Source: Methanobacteriota archaeon (GTDB taxonomy: Archaea > Thermoplasmatota > Thermoplasmata > Methanomassiliicoccales > Methanomethylophilaceae). From it: a stretch of 5,414 nt of DNA. The notes beneath the pieces were generated by a model. That model did no database searches. It was not told where the DNA came from and saw only the letters and a program-made list of their open reading frames with translations. The stretch covers positions 1 through 5,414 of the forward strand of contig JAKQBQ010000137.1 in the NCBI GenBank assembly GCA_029574055.1, written 5' to 3'. This document shows positions 1 to 4,947 of the stretch, piece by piece (the stretch's first letter is position 1; each line of letters begins with the position of its first letter). Made by a program: the position numbers and the translations under genes.

Positions 1-94
1 CCCCCTCATCAAAAATGGTGGCCCCGCAAGGGGCCGCCAGCAGTGCAAACGCCGCAAAAGTGACAAGCAGCGCATATCTTTTTCCGATTCTCAT
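1..94 (-). CDS. Secreted or membrane-anchored protein, N-terminal fragment
   Basis: Only the first 31 codons are inside the window; the gene continues past the left edge. Read on the minus strand, it starts with ATG at 94, preceded by GGTGAG four bases upstream, a good match to the archaeal Shine-Dalgarno series. The translation begins MRIGKRYALLVTF and has the three parts of a Sec signal peptide: a basic n-region (R2, K5, R6), a hydrophobic core at about residues 7-21 rich in Leu, Ala and Phe, and a small-residue stretch (CGA) suitable for cleavage before Thr27. The Cys in APCGA does not fit a clean lipobox, so a lipoprotein is less likely. The mature part is not visible, so no function can be given. 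A separate TATA-like box around 199-205 suggests its own transcript with a leader of roughly 80 nt. Confidence 0.72.
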   Translation of the reverse strand, partial: MRIGKRYALLVTFAAFALLAAPCGATIFDEG

Positions 95-125
95 GTTCTC
101 ACCGATAGAAAATAATACCGTTCTC

Positions 126-147
126 CGCGCTGAGGTCTCTCAACGCG
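126..147 (-). promoter_or_regulatory. Hairpin in the 5' leader of the secreted-protein gene
   Basis: The two arms, CGCGTTGAG and CTCAGCGCG on the minus strand, form a 9-bp stem with one G-U pair and a 4-nt AGAC loop. It lies about 32 nt upstream of the ATG at 94 and downstream of the predicted TATA box, so it should be in the 5' leader RNA. It could act as a leader regulatory structure or as a backup terminator for the upstream Fic gene, because a T-rich stretch (TATTATTTTCT) follows it. The pairing is read directly; the role is inferred. Confidence 0.45.
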
Positions 148-178
148 CAGCCCCGATGATCGCAATACTATTTTTCAC

Positions 179-202
179 AAAAATAGCCATATTGAGCAAT
201 AT
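179..202 (-). terminator. Probable terminator of the Fic gene (short hairpin plus U-tract)
   Basis: Seventeen bases past the Fic stop codon, the minus strand carries a 14-nt inverted repeat (189-202), with ATATT and AATAT arms around a GCTC loop. A few bases later comes a run of five T (183-179). Archaeal termination relies mainly on U-tracts, which fits. The left arm shares bases with the TATA-like box of the next gene. Confidence 0.4.
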
Positions 203-205
203 ATA
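199..205 (-). promoter_or_regulatory. TATA-like box for the secreted-protein gene
   Basis: The minus strand reads AAAAGTATATATTGC, a purine-rich BRE-like stretch followed by TATATAT. A start site about 25 nt downstream would fall near 175 and give an ~80-nt leader before the ATG at 94. A second, weaker candidate (AAAAATAGTA, 175-166) lies closer to the gene. Confidence 0.45.
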
Positions 206-218
206 CTTTTGTAGTGCC

Positions 219-1217
219 TTATTTAAAGCCTGCAACCACTTCCCAGCAGCCGGTCTTGTCCGAACCCACCCTTTTGATCAACCCCGCATCCCTGAGCACC
301 TTGATGTTGCGCATGACCGTGGTCCTGCCAATAGCCAGCATGACAGCCAACTCATCATAAGTAAGGTTCCCGTTCGCAGCAAGTTCATCAAGTATGCGGC
401 GTGCTGTCTTGTTTACAGGTTCATTTACAGGTTCATTTACAGGTTCATTCCCTCTCAGCCCGCTTTCGATCGCCTCGTTCAGCGAGGATTCGATCATCTC
501 CAGCATGAATTTGACGAAGAAGGCTGCGTCGTTTCTCTGTTCCGAGATGAGGAGCGCTTTGTAGTATCCCTGCTGGTTCTTATAGACCATGGTCTCCACG
601 GGGATCCACTGGAGGTTCTGATTCCAATCTGCCAGAATGACCGTCTGCCACAGTCTCCCCATTCTCCCGTTGCCATCCTCGAAAGGATGCACAAACTCAA
701 TAAGAAAATGAAAAACGCAGCTTTTGATCAGCGGGTGCAGGTTGGATTTGACGCCCCATTCGAACACTTTGTCCATTAGCCCTTTGATCTCTGCCGGTTT
801 TGCCCCTTCATGTATCAGCACGTATCCTTTGAATACTCCGACCTCGACGCTCCTGTACCTGCCGGCCTCGCGCACAAGGCCGCCGGACATCTTGCGGTGC
901 GCAAGCAGCATATCATCCTGAGAATACGGCCTGTACTTTCCGATGTCTTTGTAGGCTTTCCATGCATTCTTTACCTCAAGTATCTCTCGGGGGTCGCCCG
1001 CCACTTTTATGTCGTTGATTATGTCCGTGACCTCCTCCAACGACAAAGAATTCGCTTCGATGGCCACGGACGAATGGATGGACCTGATCCTATTGGTCTT
1101 GCGCAGGCGGATGAAAGACCCAGCCCAGTTGGTCTTCTCCATTCTTTCAACCGTCTCGACAATGCGCAGAGCGATGCGTTCGATGTCGGGGGTCATCTCA
1201 AAACCGGGCAGTTTCAT
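219..1217 (-). CDS. Fic family protein (class II, AMPylase-type) with C-terminal winged helix
   Basis: 332 residues. The Fic catalytic loop is complete: H177-P-F-E-D-G-N-G-R-M-G-R188, matching HxFx(D/E)GNGRxxR, with the catalytic His and the phosphate-binding Gly/Arg residues intact. Known family members move AMP (or related groups) from a nucleotide to a hydroxyl of a target protein. Ahead of it, S50-VAI-E54 in a Fic_N-like segment resembles the inhibitory helix of class II Fic proteins, so E54 probably restrains activity. Residues about 127-153 look like the target-docking flap. The linker holds the tandem tetrapeptide NEPV (257-269), encoded by a 12-bp DNA repeat. Residues ~272-330 form a winged helix-turn-helix, suggesting DNA binding or autoregulation. 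The ATG at 1217 follows GGGGTG with a 5-nt spacer. It lies 69 nt downstream of a nucleotidyltransferase gene with no obvious promoter between them. The target is unknown. Confidence 0.92.
   Translation of the reverse strand: MKLPGFEMTPDIERIALRIVETVERMEKTNWAGSFIRLRKTNRIRSIHSSVAIEANSLSLEEVTDIINDIKVAGDPREILEVKNAWKAYKDIGKYRPYSQDDMLLAHRKMSGGLVREAGRYRSVEVGVFKGYVLIHEGAKPAEIKGLMDKVFEWGVKSNLHPLIKSCVFHFLIEFVHPFEDGNGRMGRLWQTVILADWNQNLQWIPVETMVYKNQQGYYKALLISEQRNDAAFFVKFMLEMIESSLNEAIESGLRGNEPVNEPVNEPVNKTARRILDELAANGNLTYDELAVMLAIGRTTVMRNIKVLRDAGLIKRVGSDKTGCWEVVAGFK
412..449 (-). repeat. 12-bp tandem repeat in the Fic linker (three exact copies plus a partial)
   Basis: On the plus strand TTTACAGGTTCA is repeated exactly three times in a row (412-447), with the start of a fourth. 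It encodes NEPV units on the minus strand between the Fic domain and the winged helix. Because the unit is four codons long, gain or loss of copies changes linker length without breaking the frame. Confidence 0.9.
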
Positions 1218-1286
1218 CTCTGCACCCCACAGGTTGAAGGAACCACCGCATATGTTCCTATTCGCAACGCATCCCTGCGCCTGACA

Positions 1287-1598
1287 TCACGCTTCATACA
1301 GGAGTCTTCTGTCATGCAGTACTTCCTCCATAAGGGGCGGCTTTAGATTGTCTTCCCATACCAGATCGATATTGGAGCCGACGGCTTCCTTCAGGTCATA
1401 AAAGAACGAGCCGATCTTCAAAAGACTGAAACTTTCGGGAATAACGATACAGAAATCGTAATCGCTGCTCTCATCGCAGTCCCCTCTTGCCACAGATCCG
1501 AATAGATATACTTTATCCACACCGTATTTCTCCGCTACCGGGGCCACTATGGACCTCAGTTCTTCGATGGAATGTATTCTGTGGTCTGACGGAGACAT
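1287..1598 (-). CDS. Minimal nucleotidyltransferase (MNT / MntA-like, pol beta superfamily)
   Basis: 103 residues, the usual size of stand-alone minimal nucleotidyltransferases. The signature is complete: G34-S35-V-A-R38, then D46 and D48 (SDYD), and a third acidic residue at D78 (NIDLV). These residues bind Mg-NTP in the pol beta fold. In known HEPN-MNT pairs (HepT/MntA) this enzyme AMPylates and silences the HEPN RNase toxin. No HEPN gene is next to it here; the downstream partner is a Fic protein, which uses the same kind of donor nucleotide. It may therefore be the antitoxin or modifier for Fic, but that is inference. The ATG at 1598 has no Shine-Dalgarno, and a TTTAAA box ends 24 bases upstream, so the transcript is probably leaderless. 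An upstream ATG 11 bases earlier is out of frame. Confidence 0.9.
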   Translation of the reverse strand: MSPSDHRIHSIEELRSIVAPVAEKYGVDKVYLFGSVARGDCDESSDYDFCIVIPESFSLLKIGSFFYDLKEAVGSNIDLVWEDNLKPPLMEEVLHDRRLLYEA

Positions 1599-1622
1599 GG
1601 ATAAGACATAGATGTTGTATAG

Positions 1623-1628
1623 TTTAAA
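1623..1628 (-). promoter_or_regulatory. TATA-like box for the nucleotidyltransferase-Fic operon
   Basis: TTTAAA, followed on the minus strand by CTATAC, is centred about 27 bp upstream of the ATG at 1598. This is the normal TATA-to-start distance in archaea and places the transcription start at or next to the start codon. Confidence 0.55.
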
Positions 1629-1642
1629 TGTGACCTTGCCTC

Positions 1643-1671
1643 AGCCGAACGCCTCCGGAGGAAGATCGGCT
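1643..1671. repeat. Nested inverted repeat between divergent promoters (candidate operator)
   Basis: AGCCGA (1643-1648) and TCGGCT (1666-1671) are exact inverted copies that enclose a second palindrome, CCTCCGGAGG (1652-1661). The element lies about 15 bp upstream of the TATA box of the nucleotidyltransferase-Fic operon and about 34 bp upstream of the one for the RNase P operon. Its position suits a regulator-binding site, possibly for the Fic winged helix. The symmetry is seen; the function is a guess. Confidence 0.4.
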
Positions 1672-1704
1672 CATTTACGGCGTGCCGCGCCAAAACAGAT
1701 AATC

Positions 1705-1711
1705 TTTATAT
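1705..1711 (+). promoter_or_regulatory. TATA box of the rnp4-CRM-serS operon
   Basis: TTTATAT is centred about 31 bp upstream of the ATG at 1739, so the leader would be only a few bases. No Shine-Dalgarno precedes that ATG, consistent with leaderless initiation. Confidence 0.6.
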
Positions 1712-1738
1712 CCGTATCATAACTCACATCATGAAACA

Positions 1739-2059
1739 ATGTCGAAAAAGCGTATCTCCAAAAAAGCGGCCGTCGGTATCGGCGAAGAGCGCGTTTCGAT
1801 ACTCGCGGAGCTGTCCATAGAGGCCCTGGCAAATGGAAGGGAGGATCTCGCGGTAAGATACGTCACATTGGCAAGGAACATCGGGAAGAAGACGAAGGCC
1901 AAGATGCCTGAGGACTTCAAGTATTGCAAGAAATGCCTGATCCCTCTCGTCCCGGGGACCAACTGCACAGTAAGGCTGACGTCCGAGAAAGTGGTGACCA
2001 CCTGCCTGCGCTGCGGCGAACTGAGAAGGATGCCCTACAGAAAGGAGAAAGAAAAATGA
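1739..2059 (+). CDS. rnp4: Ribonuclease P protein component 4 (Rpp21/Rpr2 family)
   Basis: 106 residues, typical of archaeal Rnp4. RNase P trims the 5' leader of precursor tRNAs; in archaea this subunit pairs with Rpp29 on the specificity domain of the catalytic RNA. The N-terminal half is basic and helical, with a conserved-looking RYVTLARNIGKK stretch at about 40-51. The C-terminal half is a zinc ribbon with C63-x2-C66 and C89-x2-C92 as metal ligands. A further Cys76 lies between the pairs and is probably not a ligand. It is the first gene of an operon with a CRM-domain gene, overlapping it by four bases (ATGA), and serS. An ATG at 1731 is out of frame and is not the start. Expression is probably constitutive from the TATA box just upstream. 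Confidence 0.93.
   Translation: MSKKRISKKAAVGIGEERVSILAELSIEALANGREDLAVRYVTLARNIGKKTKAKMPEDFKYCKKCLIPLVPGTNCTVRLTSEKVVTTCLRCGELRRMPYRKEKEK
2041..2047 (+). promoter_or_regulatory. Ribosome binding site of the CRM-domain gene
   Basis: AAAGGAG, eight bases upstream of the ATG at 2056, lies inside the last codons of rnp4. It decides the start of the CRM gene: the same frame stays open back to 1924, but the only well-placed SD is here. Confidence 0.75.
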
Positions 2060-2349
2060 CGGAAAAAGAAGCGAAGAAAGAATTGATGAGGCGCGCCAAG
2101 GACCTCAGCCCCACTGTGCATGTGGGGAAGGATGGAATAGACGAAGGCGTCCTGAACGAGATAACCGCCCAGCTGAAGAAGGCCCGCCTGATCAAAGTGA
2201 AGGTGCTCGGAACAACGGACGGCGCCCCCAAGGACATTGCCGAAGAGCTTGCCTCCTCCACGAACTCCGTCATAGTGGATGTCAGAGGCGGCGTGGTCGT
2301 GCTTACCGACAAACGCACATGGACCTCGCTCAGCCAAAAGAAATTCTGA
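2056..2349 (+). CDS. CRM / YhbY-domain RNA-binding protein
   Basis: 97 residues, essentially one CRM (YhbY, CRS1-YhbY) domain, the usual size for stand-alone archaeal and bacterial members. The family folds like the C-terminal half of IF3 and binds structured RNA; bacterial YhbY associates with pre-50S particles. Recognisable parts are a basic N-terminal helix, the VGKDGID turn at 23-29 (the family's G-x-x-G RNA-contact loop), a helix with NEITAQLKKARLIKVKV, and the final GGVVVLTDKR segment. The start at 2056 overlaps the rnp4 stop as ATGA and has AAAGGAG ahead of it; the longer frame from 1924 is a shadow of rnp4. Sitting between RNase P and SerRS genes suggests a role in tRNA or rRNA maturation, but the RNA partner cannot be read from sequence. 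Confidence 0.9.
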   Translation: MTEKEAKKELMRRAKDLSPTVHVGKDGIDEGVLNEITAQLKKARLIKVKVLGTTDGAPKDIAEELASSTNSVIVDVRGGVVVLTDKRTWTSLSQKKF

Positions 2350-2353
2350 GGTG
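2348..2353 (+). promoter_or_regulatory. Ribosome binding site of serS
   Basis: GAGGTG is five bases ahead of the ATG at 2359. This favours ATG 2359 over the in-frame GTG at 2353, whose first base lies inside this SD. Confidence 0.7.
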
Positions 2354-2358
2354 TGGGT

Positions 2359-3621
2359 ATGCTTGACGTCAACATAATAAGAACACAGCCCGACATGATC
2401 AGGCAGATGCTTATCAACCGGAACAAGGACACCGGGATCTTGGACGAATTCCTATCCGCAGATTCCGAGTGGAGGATGCTTACCGACGAGAACAACCGCC
2501 TCAGGAGAGTAAGGAACGAGGTTTCCGTCCAGATCCCCAAAATGAAGGGCGAAGAGAAAGAGGCCAAGGTCTCGGAGATGAGGAGCGTCGGCGACAAGAT
2601 CAAAGAGAACGATGCCAGGATGGCAGAGCTGGAGGCCATTAGGGATGAATGCATCCTCAACATCCCGAACATACCCCACTCGTCCGTGCCGATAGGGAAG
2701 GACAACACCGAGAACGTCGTTGTGTATGAACACGGAGAAAAAAGAAAATTCGACTTCGTCCCGAAGCAGCACTGGGAGATCGCCGAGGCTCTGGATATAA
2801 TAGATTTCGATAGAGGTGTGAAAGTAGCCGGCAGCGGCTTCTACTGCTTGAAAGGGGACGGCGCGCGCCTCGAGCGCGCGCTGATCAATTTCTTCCTGGA
2901 CACGCACGCCGACCAAGGCTACACCGAAGTGTTCCCCCCTGTCGTGGTGAACAAGGCCGCCCTCACCGGCACGGGACAGTATCCCAACCTGAAAGAGGAC
3001 ATGTACTATATGGAAAAGGATGAGATGTTCCTCAACCCCACCGCAGAGGTGCCTGTTACCAATCTCTTCATGGACGAGATATTCGAAAAAGATGATCTTC
3101 CCATACTCTACACCGCATACCTCCCCTCCTTCCGGAGAGAAGTGGGGAAGCATGCTGACACTAAGGGAATAATCAGGGTCCACGAGTTCAACAAAGTGGA
3201 GATGGTGAGGTTCGTCCACCCGGACACTTCCTACGATGTCCTGGAGACGCTGAGGGGGGACGCTGAAGAATTGATCACCGCTTTGGATCTCCCGTACCGC
3301 GTCCTTCTCCTCTGCACTGGGGACATGAGCTTCTCCTGCTCCAAATGCTACGACATAGAGCTTCACGCACCCGCCAACGATGCTTGGCTTGAGGCCTCGT
3401 CATGCTCCAACTTCACCGACTTCCAGGCAAGAAGGGCGCGCATCAAGTTCAGGCCGGAACCTCATCTCAAAAGCGAGTTCATCCACACCCTGAACGGCTC
3501 CGGGCTCGCCCTTCCGAGGACGATGGTGGCGATCCTTGAGAACTATCAGAATGAAGACGGCACGGTGACCGTGCCGGAGGTCTTGAGGAAATACATGAGA
3601 GGAAAAGAGATCATCGGATGA
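2359..3621 (+). CDS. serS: Seryl-tRNA synthetase (common class II type)
   Basis: 420 residues. It charges tRNA-Ser with serine in the cytoplasm, and also charges tRNA-Sec where selenocysteine is used. The N-terminus MLDVNIIRTQPDMIRQML is typical, followed by the long antiparallel coiled-coil arm (about 30-100) that grips the tRNA extra arm. The class II core is clear: the serine-binding NPTAEVPVTNL segment (226-236), motif 2 with F258-R259-R-E-V-G and later RVHEFNKVEM (to 282), the EASSCSNFTDFQARR segment (345-359), and motif 3, GSGLALPRT (380-388), with Arg387. This is the widespread SerRS, not the rare zinc-dependent methanogen form. A start at GTG 2353 would add two residues; the SD and family N-terminus favour 2359. 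It sits nine bases after the CRM gene and its stop directly abuts the convergent HD gene. Confidence 0.96.
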   Translation: MLDVNIIRTQPDMIRQMLINRNKDTGILDEFLSADSEWRMLTDENNRLRRVRNEVSVQIPKMKGEEKEAKVSEMRSVGDKIKENDARMAELEAIRDECILNIPNIPHSSVPIGKDNTENVVVYEHGEKRKFDFVPKQHWEIAEALDIIDFDRGVKVAGSGFYCLKGDGARLERALINFFLDTHADQGYTEVFPPVVVNKAALTGTGQYPNLKEDMYYMEKDEMFLNPTAEVPVTNLFMDEIFEKDDLPILYTAYLPSFRREVGKHADTKGIIRVHEFNKVEMVRFVHPDTSYDVLETLRGDAEELITALDLPYRVLLLCTGDMSFSCSKCYDIELHAPANDAWLEASSCSNFTDFQARRARIKFRPEPHLKSEFIHTLNGSGLALPRTMVAILENYQNEDGTVTVPEVLRKYMRGKEIIG

Positions 3622-4776
3622 TCATGTCAGGATGACGTCCAACCGTTCGATTATCTCTTTCGCCCCGATCCCCGATCCGTTGCTTTCCAGCTTTTTTCTC
3701 AGTTCGGCTTCGCCGTCGCGGAGGGCCTTCGAGGATATGCCGTAGCATATCGACGCTTTCGCTTCGATGTATGCGGCCATTATATCGCAGGTCTTTATGT
3801 CCCTGCCCGTCCTCTTTCCGAATCTTCCGTCGTCGACGTCGGTGAAGGGATCGTAGACCATGAATTCTATCTCATCATGCCAAGAACTCGGGATAAGAGG
3901 CATTATCTTGGATTGGACAAGCTCTTTCTCATAAGATTCCAGCAGATGTGCCAGACCGTCAACGTTCGCCTTGATCGGGCTGATGACGTCCTTCGTAAGG
4001 ACCTCGGGAAGGTCATGGAATAATGCCGTGTAGAAATTGTTGTAGATCTGTTTGCTTCCGGCATTCCTGTCGATGTCGTTGAGGAATATCATATCGGCAA
4101 CCATAAGAGAATGTCCGAGGACGGTTGTCCCCGGCACTCTGGGGGATCTTGCCCATCTCTGCTGGAATCTGAGTTGCCCGATGAGATCGATGAAATCAAA
4201 AGTGCTCTTGTCGTCCGCCTGCTTCCTTACCCCGACAAGATCCTGATGCTGCTGCAGCTGCTCCTCCAGCTCCTTTTTGGTGTTCTCTATCCCATACATA
4301 AAGCGGTTCGCGTCGTAAATGGTCTTGAACTCCCATTTCGTAGCGAGATAATGCGCCGCGCGGATTATGTCGTCCTCTTTCGAGTCCTTATCGGAATGAA
4401 GGTAGGCTTCAAGCCTTGACCTGAATTTGGGGTCTGCATCCGGCACATTCTCGTCGAAGCATCTCAGAACGTATTTGTTGACCTCTTCGGACCTTTCCGA
4501 CAATATCCTGTGGAATACCTGAGGTTTCAGATCGGTCATGACTGACCTTTGTATGAGGGAGAAAAGAGAATGTTCTATTATCTTTACCCATTCGAGCTTT
4601 GCCCCCGTCTCCGTCTCTTCGTACTTCCCAAGCACCCAGGCGATGGCGGCCTTGTGCGCCTGCTTATCGAGTTCTGTTAAGTCGATGGTCCGCAGATGGT
4701 CGTTCCATCTGTGCATATTGGCCGTGTCGAATATCAGGTAGAGCATGTCTCCGTTCAAAGCCTTCTTTCCGGACAT
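3622..4776 (-). CDS. HD-domain phosphohydrolase, YfbR-like, with duplicated N-terminal half
   Basis: 384 residues from the chosen start. The C-terminal half matches YfbR / HDDC2-type 5'-deoxynucleotidases, which remove phosphate from dNMPs using a divalent metal: R207-W208, H222-S, H254-D255, then EVLTKDVISPIK (258-269) and a distal D331 in CDIMAAY. All four expected metal ligands are present. The family usually has ~200 residues, so about 195 are extra. That N-terminal part shows a similar motif order (R23-W24, H41, H69-S70 where HD is expected, MTDLKPQV at 80-87), which suggests a degenerate, inactive copy. A helical linker (about 165-190) joins the halves. ATG 4776 is preceded by GGTGATC, a long match to the 16S 3' end; the open frame back to 4827 lacks such support. 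ATG 4746 is an alternative. The substrate is not proven; deoxynucleotide pool control is likely. Confidence 0.85.
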   Translation of the reverse strand: MSGKKALNGDMLYLIFDTANMHRWNDHLRTIDLTELDKQAHKAAIAWVLGKYEETETGAKLEWVKIIEHSLFSLIQRSVMTDLKPQVFHRILSERSEEVNKYVLRCFDENVPDADPKFRSRLEAYLHSDKDSKEDDIIRAAHYLATKWEFKTIYDANRFMYGIENTKKELEEQLQQHQDLVGVRKQADDKSTFDFIDLIGQLRFQQRWARSPRVPGTTVLGHSLMVADMIFLNDIDRNAGSKQIYNNFYTALFHDLPEVLTKDVISPIKANVDGLAHLLESYEKELVQSKIMPLIPSSWHDEIEFMVYDPFTDVDDGRFGKRTGRDIKTCDIMAAYIEAKASICYGISSKALRDGEAELRKKLESNGSGIGAKEIIERLDVILT

Positions 4777-4778
4777 TC

Positions 4779-4785
4779 GATCACC
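4779..4785 (-). promoter_or_regulatory. Extended Shine-Dalgarno of the HD-domain gene
   Basis: GGTGATC is followed two bases later by ATG 4776. It matches seven bases of the ideal GGAGGTGATC and contains the TGA stop of the small upstream frame. It fixes the HD-gene start and points to coupled translation. Confidence 0.65.
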
Positions 4786-4920
4786 AGACCCACAGTACCA
4801 GCGCCAAAATGGTAAATGTGACAACAAAGGTGATGATCATGCCGATGATCTCCTCCCGACTAAGAGGTTCATTCTTTTATCCTCGCCGGGGGTTTGCGGT
4901 CTTACGTATTTTGTTTTCAT
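4781..4920 (-). pseudogene. Small single-TM protein gene with an apparent one-base frameshift
   Basis: This gene is too short for routine gene calling. From ATG 4920, with GGGGTGG three bases ahead, the frame reads MKTKYVRPQTPGEDKR and then stops after 27 codons. At the AAAA run (4878-4875) a shift of -1, equivalent to one missing A, moves into a second frame. That frame reads KNEPLSREEIIG, then a strongly hydrophobic segment (MIITFVVTF through VLWVW), and stops at 4783-4781. The joined product would be 46 residues: a charged cytoplasmic part and one C-terminal membrane helix. The TGA lies inside the GGTGATC SD of the HD gene, implying translational coupling, and the upstream membrane-protein gene ends 27 bases before. 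Alternatives are a sequencing error in the A-run, a true pseudogene, or a separate 19-residue membrane peptide starting at ATG 4840 behind GGGAGGAG. No known family is recognised. Confidence 0.5.
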
Positions 4921-4947
4921 TTGCCACCCCTTTGTGTTGTATTATCC

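Noticed and set aside
412..449. CRISPR-like repeat
   Set aside because: Units are 12 bp, directly abutting, without spacers, and in frame inside a coding sequence.
15..779. 254-codon open frame on the plus strand
   Set aside because: It lies opposite the Fic gene and the secreted-protein start; its translation has no domain logic (repeated YRFI comes from the tandem repeat) and no promoter or SD.
1218..1286. Independent promoter or structured element between nucleotidyltransferase and Fic genes
   Set aside because: No TATA-like box is visible; only a weak 5-bp stem (GGAAC/GTTCC) was found, too short to call.
810..1346. 178-codon plus-strand frame
   Set aside because: It is antisense to Fic and the nucleotidyltransferase, both of which have intact catalytic motifs; low-complexity composition suggests a shadow.
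1924..2055. N-terminal extension of the CRM protein
   Set aside because: It would overlap the rnp4 zinc-ribbon coding region; the CRM domain and a clear SD support ATG 2056.
2860..2883. GC-rich near-palindrome in serS
   Set aside because: The arms are offset by one base and the stretch encodes ordinary core residues (GARLERAL); no evidence for a separate element.
1917..3366. Long minus-strand frames opposite the CRM gene and serS
   Set aside because: They are antisense to well-recognised genes; Ser/Leu/Phe-rich or His/Val-rich composition is typical of antisense shadows.
4777..4827. N-terminal extension of the HD protein to 4827
   Set aside because: It lacks an SD, overlaps the small TM frame, and the sequence MLSHLPFWRWYCGSG is unlike a family N-terminus; GGTGATC supports 4776.
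4870..4880. Programmed -1 ribosomal frameshift site
   Set aside because: The context GGATAAAAG does not fit X-XXY-YYZ and no strong downstream structure was seen; an indel or sequence error explains it more simply.
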